Assembly (NCBI GenBank): GCA_002726335.1
Contig: PBSR01000169.1
Coordinates: forward strand, 1 to 12,219
DNA from: Gemmatimonadaceae bacterium
GTDB taxonomy: Bacteria > Latescibacterota > UBA2968 > UBA8231
Direction of reading: 5' to 3'
Length of the DNA: 12,219 bases
How positions within the stretch are numbered: position 1 is the first letter of the stretch; every line of letters begins with the position of its first letter. Shown here piece after piece: positions 1-6,000 of this stretch. The notes beneath the pieces are model-generated. The model saw only the letters and a list, made by a program, of their open reading frames with translations. It made no database searches and was not told the DNA's origin. The translations under genes were made by a program, and so were the position numbers.

Positions 1-351
1 GCTGAAGCCGATGAGGGGCTTGGGGTGAGCGGCGATGGCGTCGTAATCCAGCAGGTCCACCAACCGGCCGGTGCCAAAGCCGCCACGGACGCAGAGGATG
101 CCGTCCACATCGTCGTCGAGGAAAGCATCCATCACGTCCCGGGCGCGGTCGGCGTCCCTACCCGCCAGATAGTGGTAGCGATCGTGAATCCGGGATCCCG
201 GCTGGACCTGGTAGCCGCGATTCTGCAACCAGGCCGTGGCCACGCTCAGTCGCGAGGGCTCAGACGGACGGGAAGGGGCGATGAGGGCGAGTCGATTCCC
301 GGGGCGCAACGCCGCCGGGCGCAGCGTCGGTGGCGGGCCCGGTTCAGACAC
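1..351 (-). CDS. ldcA: LD-carboxypeptidase, peptidase family S66 (muramoyltetrapeptide carboxypeptidase), C-terminus outside window
   Basis: This cytoplasmic serine peptidase is expected to remove the terminal D-alanine from recycled muropeptide tetrapeptides. Only 117 residues are visible. They match the S66 N-terminal domain: an ALIAPSRP stretch near residues 22-29, the VRGGFGTGRLVDLLD segment at 88-102, and LIGFS at 113-117, whose final serine aligns with the family's catalytic nucleophile. The Glu and His of the triad lie beyond the window edge. I chose a GTG start at 351-349 because it overlaps the mpl stop by 8 bp and has AAGGA at 363-359, 7 nt upstream. The overlap implies translational coupling with mpl, which makes tripeptide-based recycling coherent. 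Family assignment is firm. LdcA as opposed to an MccF-like immunity member of S66 is inferred from the mpl neighbour. Confidence 0.88.
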   Translation of the reverse strand, partial: MSEPGPPPTLRPAALRPGNRLALIAPSRPSEPSRLSVATAWLQNRGYQVQPGSRIHDRYHYLAGRDADRARDVMDAFLDDDVDGILCVRGGFGTGRLVDLLDYDAIAAHPKPLIGFS

Positions 352-1825
352 GGGTTCGTCCTTCGAGTACCGCCAGCGTTCTTGCCTGCACACCACCGAA
401 ACCTCCATTGCTCATGAAGACCACGATATCGCCGGTCTCCGTCTGCGCCCCGAGATACTCTGAGATGGATTCGGCGTCGGCCAGAAACCACGCTTCGGTG
501 CCATGGTCCTGCAGTCGACGGATGAGGCGCTCTGGTGAAAACGGCTCGTCATCCCGACTGCGTTCCGGCCGCACAACGGAGGCGATGATGGCGGCGTCGG
601 CATGACGGAAGGCGTCGACGTATTCCGTCTCGAAAGTGGCACGAGCATTGGTCGAGCTCGCCGGTTCGAAGACTGCCCAGAGGCGGCTGTCGGGGTAGGC
701 GGCCCGCAATCCGGCCAGGGTTTGAGAGACGGCCGTGGGGTGATGGGCGAAATCGTCGATCAAGGTGACACCCGCCGGTGAACCGAGGTGTTCCTGTCGG
801 CGTCGGACGCCGATAAAACTCCCGAGGGCGGGTCCGAGCGTCGTCGGGTCGTACCCGGCAAAGGCTGCCGCCGCCACAGACGCGAGAGCATTTCTGAGGT
901 TGTGCTGTCCCGTCAACTGCAGGCACAGCCGGCCGGCCTCTCCCTGCGGGCCGATCAGTTCGAAGGATTGCGAGCCGTGCTCCTGCCGAACGTCGACGGC
1001 GCGCCAGTCATTGTCCGGGCCAAGACCGAAAGTCTGCACCGGCGCCGGGGCCTGGTCGACGACGGCGGCGACATTGGCGTCGTCTCCGCCGGCCAGTATG
1101 AGTCCGGTTCGAGGAACCTGGTTGACGAGTTGGCCGAACACTCGAAGGATGTCATCCAGGTCGCGATAGATGTCGGCGTGGTCGAATTCGATGTTGTTGA
1201 CGACGAGAAGATGGGGGCGGTAGAACAGGAACTTGGGGATTTTGGCGAAGTAGGCGCTGTCATATTCGTCACCTTCCAGGACGAACCAGTCGCCGTCGGC
1301 CACATGATAGGGGCGAGGAAGGTCGCGCGGCAGGCCGGCCACAAGCCACGACGGATCGGCCCCGGCCGTGCGCAGCAGGTGGGTGGTGAGGGCTGTCGTA
1401 GTCGTCTTGCCGTGTGTGCCGCTGACCACCAGGGGGAGCCGACCCGGCAGGAAGAGGTCGCGCAGGAGCTCGGGCAGATGGGCGTAGGGAAGTGCCGCGT
1501 CCAGGGTGGCCTCGAGCTCGACGTTGCCGCGAGACACGGCATTGCCGATGACGACAAGATCCGGCGCCGGCAGGAGATGGTTCGCATCGAAGCCGGAAAA
1601 CAGGTCGATGCCCTCATTCCGGAGGAAGTCGCTCATGGGCGGATACACATGCGAGTCAGAGCCCGTCACCCGGAATCCCCGGTGCCGCAGCATACCGGCA
1701 AGGGCCCCCATCGCCGTGCCGCAGGCGGCGATGATGTGGATGTGGGCATTGGCAGACAGGGGAATCAAGGGCACTCCGGAGCTGTGGCGACCTGGAATGG
1801 AATGTGGTAACTTCGAAGTAAACAT
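344..1825 (-). CDS. mpl: UDP-N-acetylmuramate:L-alanyl-gamma-D-glutamyl-meso-diaminopimelate ligase (murein tripeptide ligase)
   Basis: This cytoplasmic ATP-dependent Mur-family ligase joins recovered murein tripeptide to UDP-MurNAc and so short-cuts peptidoglycan synthesis. Residues below count from the ATG at 1825. They are the N-terminal HIHIIAACGTAMG nucleotide-binding segment (28-40), VTGSDSHVYPPMS (53-65), the P-loop SGTHGKTTTT (135-144), EGDEYDSAYF (184-193), NIEFDHADIY (211-220), GQHNLRNALA (306-315), DDFAHHPTA (357-365), FEPASSTNAR (387-396) and MSNGGFGG (471-478). The HIHI...CGT opening and DDFAHHPTA distinguish Mpl from MurC. The ATG gives 493 residues, about 27 of them ahead of the usual start of the family, and has no Shine-Dalgarno. 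A TTG at 1768-1766 has GGAG 5 nt upstream and would give 474 residues, closer to E. coli Mpl. Coordinates give the longer reading. The 3' end overlaps ldcA. Confidence 0.95.
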   Translation of the reverse strand: MFTSKLPHSIPGRHSSGVPLIPLSANAHIHIIAACGTAMGALAGMLRHRGFRVTGSDSHVYPPMSDFLRNEGIDLFSGFDANHLLPAPDLVVIGNAVSRGNVELEATLDAALPYAHLPELLRDLFLPGRLPLVVSGTHGKTTTTALTTHLLRTAGADPSWLVAGLPRDLPRPYHVADGDWFVLEGDEYDSAYFAKIPKFLFYRPHLLVVNNIEFDHADIYRDLDDILRVFGQLVNQVPRTGLILAGGDDANVAAVVDQAPAPVQTFGLGPDNDWRAVDVRQEHGSQSFELIGPQGEAGRLCLQLTGQHNLRNALASVAAAAFAGYDPTTLGPALGSFIGVRRRQEHLGSPAGVTLIDDFAHHPTAVSQTLAGLRAAYPDSRLWAVFEPASSTNARATFETEYVDAFRHADAAIIASVVRPERSRDDEPFSPERLIRRLQDHGTEAWFLADAESISEYLGAQTETGDIVVFMSNGGFGGVQARTLAVLEGRTRV

Positions 1826-1873
1826 AAAGATACGACGGTTTACGGATTTGAATTCGAGGATTCGGGGTACGCG
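1805..1873. promoter_or_regulatory. AT-rich divergent promoter region between mpl and the glycan operon
   Basis: Positions 1805-1860 are roughly 60 percent A+T, in contrast to the GC-rich coding DNA on both sides. The region lies between two divergent transcription units, so it should hold both promoters. It contains a perfect 10-bp palindrome, ACTTCGAAGT, at 1810-1819. I could not identify convincing -35/-10 pairs on either strand. TATCTT on the minus strand (1829-1834) is a possible -10 for mpl, with no well-spaced -35. Some of this region would be coding if mpl starts at 1825, which is a further reason to prefer a later mpl start. Confidence 0.35.
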
Positions 1874-3148
1874 GTGAAATCACTCCCTCTCTACCTGGGC
1901 GGCCTGTTGATCGCCGCGGCTGTGGCCGGAGCGGCGATGAGTCTGTTGACGCCGCCATCGCCGGCGGCCACGCCGGCCCCTCCTCCCCGTCTCGTCATGG
2001 ACACGCCGCCAACGCCGGCGAAGGATGAGTTGTCCCCTGAACAGGTCAAAGCCCAGGACGAGGAGGATATTATCAAGATTCTCCTCGCCCAGATCGAGGC
2101 GACGCCGGCCAGCATCGACGAGACGTGGCTGGCCGAGATGTGCAAGCATATCAACAATCCGGATTCGCTGGACGTGTTCTGGCAGGAGGTCATCGCCAGC
2201 GGCCAGTCCTACGGTATCGGTTACCGCTCCCGTCAGAAGTCAGGGACGGTCATGTCGCGCAACCCCCTCTACTACGTGTTCGAAGCGCGCGAGTTCATCT
2301 ATGACATCGATCCCGAGGAGAAGAAGCTCCTGGGGCCGGCCCGTGGGTTGCTCGACATGGCGATCGCCAAGTCATGGGAGGCCAGCCGCAAGGAGATCCG
2401 TGACCAGCTGGCCAAGGAACAGCGAAGAAAGGCAGAAGACATCGTCGTGCCCCCCGAGGCGGGCAGCCTCGACGACGAGGTAAGGACCACCTACTTCAAG
2501 GAGTTTCTCAGACTGTACGCGGTGCTCAGCGAACTGGCTGCGGAAGAGGGTGGTGATCCGCGCCAGTACGTCACTCAGCAGATCCGCCTGCACGAGGCCA
2601 CCGTCGTCGATCGTCATACGCGCATGATGGAAACGATGGCGAGCGCCCGTGAGCGCTACCAGGGCACGACGAACAGTTCGAAGCCGATGACGATCCAGAT
2701 CACCCGCTGGAGCAATGCCGTCAACGAGCAACTGCTTTCTCTGGGGAAGATCTACATCGACGCAGCCCTTGCGGAGAAAGCTTTCCGCGGTCGCATGCAG
2801 GACTACGCCGATCTCGGTTTCAAGGCCCTGGCCATGGTCTATCAGCGCAGCCACTCAGGTGAGGCTCTGCGCGTGATGCGGGAAGCCAATCGCATCCAGC
2901 GTTACAATCTGTGGCAGATGGCCCGGGTTGCCTGGAAGAAGGCGAAAGCCCTGGCGGAGGCGGACCGGGTGGCGGAGGCCGATGACGAATTCCTCGTGGC
3001 CAAACACCACTACCTGAAGTGTCTGTCGCGGCTGGAGCGCAGCAAGAAACCCGTCGTCTTCGATGAATACCGTCGCCTGCAGGCCGATATCGCCGCCTGG
3101 GTGACGTCGCGCAAGCTCGAGAGCGTCGCCGCCGTCACGGACGGTTGA
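1874..3148 (+). CDS. Unrecognised membrane-anchored alpha-helical protein, first gene of the glycan operon
   Basis: I do not recognise this 424-residue protein. Residues 5-25 form one hydrophobic segment after a single lysine, which suggests an uncleaved membrane anchor or signal peptide. A Pro/Ala-rich linker (27-50) follows, and the remainder would then lie outside the cytoplasmic membrane. The body (about 55-420) is strongly helical and highly charged, with a lysine/arginine/glutamate-rich stretch at 165-190. Residues about 339-390 (aromatic and alanine spacing, YLKCLSRLER) resemble TPR-like helical hairpins without a clear consensus. Only two cysteines are visible (90 and 383). The GTG start at 1874 has GAGGA 13 nt upstream, a weak ribosome site. 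The stop overlaps the next start (TTGA), so it is probably co-translated with the glycosyltransferase. A scaffold, chain-length or assembly role is only a guess from position. Confidence 0.8.
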   Translation: MKSLPLYLGGLLIAAAVAGAAMSLLTPPSPAATPAPPPRLVMDTPPTPAKDELSPEQVKAQDEEDIIKILLAQIEATPASIDETWLAEMCKHINNPDSLDVFWQEVIASGQSYGIGYRSRQKSGTVMSRNPLYYVFEAREFIYDIDPEEKKLLGPARGLLDMAIAKSWEASRKEIRDQLAKEQRRKAEDIVVPPEAGSLDDEVRTTYFKEFLRLYAVLSELAAEEGGDPRQYVTQQIRLHEATVVDRHTRMMETMASARERYQGTTNSSKPMTIQITRWSNAVNEQLLSLGKIYIDAALAEKAFRGRMQDYADLGFKALAMVYQRSHSGEALRVMREANRIQRYNLWQMARVAWKKAKALAEADRVAEADDEFLVAKHHYLKCLSRLERSKKPVVFDEYRRLQADIAAWVTSRKLESVAAVTDG

Positions 3149-4119
3149 GTCAACGCCCGGTGACCATCGCCGTCGCCGCCGCTCTGGCGAACTGGAACGG
3201 CGCACCCTACCTGCCCAAATGCTTCGCCGCCCTCGAGGCACAGACGACGGGCCTGGACGAAATCGTCGTTGTCGACAATGGCTCCACCGATGGCTCCGAC
3301 GCCTGGCTGGCGGCGCGGGGAGACGCTGTGCGTCTGTTTCGGTCGGACCGCAACGAAGGCTACTGTGCCGGTTACAACCGGGCCATCGCCGCCACCGATA
3401 CGCCCTATGTCCTGGCTCTCAATACCGACGTCTATCTGGATCCCGGATTCGTCCGGGCCGCGGTCAGAGTCCTCGACGACCATGGGGAGGCGGCAGCCGT
3501 GACCGGCAGCTTCTACGAGGAAGCCACGGGCCGCACCATCGGCGGCGGGGTTCGCCTGCGTCGGCAGCTGCGCATGCGACCCGAAACGGCCGACGGTCCG
3601 GCACGCGAAGTATTCGGTGCCAGCGGTGCCGCCGTGCTCTTCCGACGTGCGGCCCTCGACGAGGCCGCCGATGTGACGGGCGAGATCTACGATGACCGCT
3701 ATTTCAGCTATGGCGAGGACATCGACCTGGCGTGGCGTCTGCGGTCGCTGGGGTGGACGGTCCGCTATACTCCCGACGCGAGAGCCCATCATGTGGGCTC
3801 CGGTTCCCTCGGCGGTGCCCTCCGTTTCCTGGAGAAACCCGCCGTCTTCCAGCGCCATGTCCTGAAGAACCGCTACCTGACCTTGTTGAAGAACGCGCCG
3901 CCCGGACTCCTCGTGGAGATGGGCGCCGCCTTGATGTTGACCGATCTGGCGCTCTGGCCGTATCTGTGTCTCCGCCAGCCCCTGCGCGTCCCTCATCTTC
4001 TTGGCGGTATCGCGGACGTTCTCCGTCTCCTGCCGGGTACCTGGCGGCGACGACGGCTGTTGCAGGCTCGATCTCGACTCGGCAGTCGCGCCGTACGGCC
4101 GTGGCTCCACGGGCTGTAG
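3145..4119 (+). CDS. Glycosyltransferase family 2 (rhamnosyltransferase-like)
   Basis: This is a GT-A fold glycosyltransferase of 324 residues, likely adding a nucleotide-sugar residue to a lipid-linked glycan at the cytoplasmic face. Visible GT2 motifs are VVDNGSTDGS (42-51, nucleotide binding), LNTDVYLDP (92-100, the metal-binding DxD position with NTD), the FGASGAAVLFRR segment (157-168), GEDIDLAWRL (190-199, catalytic-base ED) and HHVGSGS (215-221). The layout matches the WbbL/rhamnosyltransferase branch of GT2. Residues 251-300 are hydrophobic to amphipathic and could attach the protein to the membrane. The TTG start at 3145 overlaps the upstream stop by 4 bp. A GTG at 3160 is an equally credible start and would lose five residues. 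Donor and acceptor cannot be read from the sequence. Confidence 0.92.
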   Translation: MSQRPVTIAVAAALANWNGAPYLPKCFAALEAQTTGLDEIVVVDNGSTDGSDAWLAARGDAVRLFRSDRNEGYCAGYNRAIAATDTPYVLALNTDVYLDPGFVRAAVRVLDDHGEAAAVTGSFYEEATGRTIGGGVRLRRQLRMRPETADGPAREVFGASGAAVLFRRAALDEAADVTGEIYDDRYFSYGEDIDLAWRLRSLGWTVRYTPDARAHHVGSGSLGGALRFLEKPAVFQRHVLKNRYLTLLKNAPPGLLVEMGAALMLTDLALWPYLCLRQPLRVPHLLGGIADVLRLLPGTWRRRRLLQARSRLGSRAVRPWLHGL

Positions 4120-4123
4120 GGAA

Positions 4124-5005
4124 GTGGCAGAGACACAGACCGTTCTCGTCACCGGCGGCACCGGGTACACGGGCAGGCGTCTGCTGCACCGCCTCCGCGG
4201 CTGCGGGGCCCATGTCCGTGTGCTGGCCCGTTCGACGAGCGATCTGGCGGGGATGCCGGAGCACGTCGAGATCATCCAGGGCGATCTCGAAGAACCGGAT
4301 TCTCTGGTGTCTGCCCTCGGCGGGGTGCGTTACGTCTACCACCTTGCCCACGTTCGCTTCACTGCCAATCTGCTGCGAAGCCTGACCACCGATGTCGAGC
4401 ATGTCGTCATCGTCAGTTCCCTGCGGGCCCTGTCACGGGTGCCTTCGGCCACCGTCGATCAGGTGCTGCAGGGGGAGTCGGCGGCCATCACCCCTGGTCC
4501 AGCCACGTCAGCATCGTGGACGATTCTGCGACCATCGATGATCTTCGGGGATGGCGACGATCGCAACATCAGTCGCCTCGTGGACCGTGTCCGACGTCGC
4601 GCCCTGATTCCCGCCGTGGGGCGGGCCCGACTGCACCAGCCCGTGTACGTCGAGGACGTGCTGGATGCGGTCCTCGCCTGTCCCACGAATTCCCGGGCAC
4701 GGGGTCAGACCTACGCCATCGCCGGTGCTCGACCACTGACGTGGGACGAACTGGTCTCGACCATCGGCCATCTCGTCGGCGAGCGGCCGCGTACGGTCCC
4801 TGTGCCGGCTGCGGCCGCCGCGTCCGTACTGGGACTCATCGAAGCGTTGGGTCTGACGTTGCCGGTTCGGGCGGAACAGGTACGACGCATGCTGGAAGAC
4901 AAGGCCTTTGATATCGAACCCGCACGCAGAGACCTGGGATTCTCGCCGCTGTCATTCGGCGACGCCCTGCAGCGAATCCTGGCGACGGAGGAGGGACACC
5001 CGTGA
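4124..5005 (+). CDS. NAD(P)-binding SDR/epimerase-like protein (atypical SDR)
   Basis: This 293-residue Rossmann protein opens with VLVTGGTGYTGRRL (7-20), the dinucleotide-binding loop. GDLEEP (53-58), IVSSLRA (96-102), ILRPSMIFGDGD (134-145) and the HQPVYVEDVLDAV segment (171-183) follow, all in the order of extended or atypical SDRs. The usual catalytic YxxxK is missing: where it should follow IVSSLRA, the sequence reads SATVDQVLQGE. It may therefore be a binding or reductase-like atypical SDR rather than a classical 4-epimerase. The frame is open upstream to 4001 inside the glycosyltransferase. I place the start at GTG 4124, 4 nt after the previous stop and directly before the Rossmann strand. 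Its neighbour downstream is a WecA/WbpL-type transferase, a pairing familiar from O-antigen clusters (WbpV-WbpL), which suggests a role with UDP-HexNAc precursors. Confidence 0.85.
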   Translation: MAETQTVLVTGGTGYTGRRLLHRLRGCGAHVRVLARSTSDLAGMPEHVEIIQGDLEEPDSLVSALGGVRYVYHLAHVRFTANLLRSLTTDVEHVVIVSSLRALSRVPSATVDQVLQGESAAITPGPATSASWTILRPSMIFGDGDDRNISRLVDRVRRRALIPAVGRARLHQPVYVEDVLDAVLACPTNSRARGQTYAIAGARPLTWDELVSTIGHLVGERPRTVPVPAAAAASVLGLIEALGLTLPVRAEQVRRMLEDKAFDIEPARRDLGFSPLSFGDALQRILATEEGHP

Positions 5006-6000
5006 CGGTGGCTGAAGTTCAGGCGGCGGCCCTCACCTTGGGGGTCACCGTCATCGTCACCACGGCAGTGCTGCAGGTGTCCCGACGCTGGCGTGTCGTC
5101 GACGTGCCGAATGAACGCAGCGCCCATTCGAGGCCAACACCCACCGCAGGTGGTATCGGCATCAGCGCCGGCATGGCGGCGGGACTGTTGTTGGCCCCCG
5201 TACCGGTAGCCTGGCGACAGGCGCTGCTGGTGGCTCTCGCCATTCTCCTCGTGGCGGCTGTCGATGACCTGGGCCGGCCGCTGTCCGTCGGGCGCAAGCT
5301 CCTGCTGCAGCTTGTCGCGGCAGCAGGCTGGGTCCTGCTGGCTCCAGCGACACCCGTCCAGTTGACCGGCGACTGGGTGCTGGCGCCGGGCCCCCTGGTG
5401 GCGGCGATCACCGTGGGCTGGCTGATGTGGCTGATGAACGTCTTCAACTTCATGGACGGCATCGATGGCTTCACCGTGACGCAGACGGCGGCTATGGGTC
5501 TGGCGATGGCGCTGTTGCTGGCATCCACGGACAGTTCCCTGCAGACGACACCGATCATCCTCATCGCCGCCTGTCTCGGGTTCGCTCTGTTCAACGCGCC
5601 ACCGGCGCGCCTCTTCATGGGAGACGTCGGCTCCCTGAGTCTGGGATTCCTGCTGGGCACGATCACGCTGGCCGTCTCCGGCGAAGGCATCCCGCTCTGG
5701 CTGTCCGCATTGCCGCTGTCCGCCTACCTGGTGGACACGACGTACACGATGGCCCGTCGCTGGCTACAGGGTGAGAACGTCATGCGGGCTCACGATCAGC
5801 ACCTCTATCAACGGCTTGTGCAGGCCGGCTGGAGTCATCTGCAGGTCGATGCCGTCGCCCTCGTGGTGACCGGGTTGTTCAGCGCCGCCGCCGTCTTCGC
5901 CCTCGACGACGATCGGATCCTGTCGGGATGTTGTGCCGCCACCGCCATGGTGCTTCTCGGATACGGCCTGTGGTGGAAGGAGAGCCGAGCGCGTGCCTAG
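5002..6000 (+). CDS. Undecaprenyl-phosphate HexNAc-1-phosphate transferase, MraY/WecA family (WbpL-like)
   Basis: This polytopic inner-membrane enzyme of the polyprenyl-phosphate N-acetylhexosamine-1-phosphate transferase family is expected to start glycan synthesis by moving a sugar phosphate from a UDP-sugar to undecaprenyl phosphate. In 332 residues it shows the opening motif VVDVPNERSAHSRPTPTAGG (32-51), VDDLGRP with its Asp pair at 88-89, NVFNFMDGIDG (146-156), RLFMGDVGS (203-211) and the cytoplasmic histidine motif AHDQHLYQRL (263-272). About ten hydrophobic segments are visible. NFMDGIDG plus HDQHLYQRL is closer to WecA/WbpL/TagO than to MraY. The GTG start at 5002 overlaps the upstream stop by 4 bp (GTGA). 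Substrate (GlcNAc, QuiNAc, FucNAc or other) cannot be decided. With the SDR gene upstream, a modified HexNAc is plausible. Confidence 0.93.
   Translation: MTVAEVQAAALTLGVTVIVTTAVLQVSRRWRVVDVPNERSAHSRPTPTAGGIGISAGMAAGLLLAPVPVAWRQALLVALAILLVAAVDDLGRPLSVGRKLLLQLVAAAGWVLLAPATPVQLTGDWVLAPGPLVAAITVGWLMWLMNVFNFMDGIDGFTVTQTAAMGLAMALLLASTDSSLQTTPIILIAACLGFALFNAPPARLFMGDVGSLSLGFLLGTITLAVSGEGIPLWLSALPLSAYLVDTTYTMARRWLQGENVMRAHDQHLYQRLVQAGWSHLQVDAVALVVTGLFSAAAVFALDDDRILSGCCAATAMVLLGYGLWWKESRARA
5975..5995 (+). promoter_or_regulatory. Strong ribosome binding site deciding the start of the sulfatase-VanZ gene
   Basis: GGAAGGAG at 5975-5982 ends 10 nt before GTG at 5993-5995. The reading frame is open further upstream, but this start gives a standard signal peptide and an 8-bp overlap with the preceding gene. 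The longer reading would need a start deep inside the transferase gene. Confidence 0.65.

Noticed and set aside
788..1810. 340-residue plus-strand open frame opposite mpl
   Set aside because: The minus strand encodes Mpl with all its motifs, and the plus-strand translation shows no recognisable domain.
4001..4123. Upstream extension of the epimerase-like gene to an ATG at 4001
   Set aside because: It would overlap 119 bp of the glycosyltransferase, and its translation is unrelated to SDR N-termini, which begin a few residues before TGGTGYTG.
3010..4275. 421-residue open frame on the minus strand opposite the GT2 gene
   Set aside because: It is longer than the sense gene but is low-complexity Arg/Gly/Ala sequence with no motif. 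The sense frame carries full GT2 signatures, so this is a GC-rich shadow.
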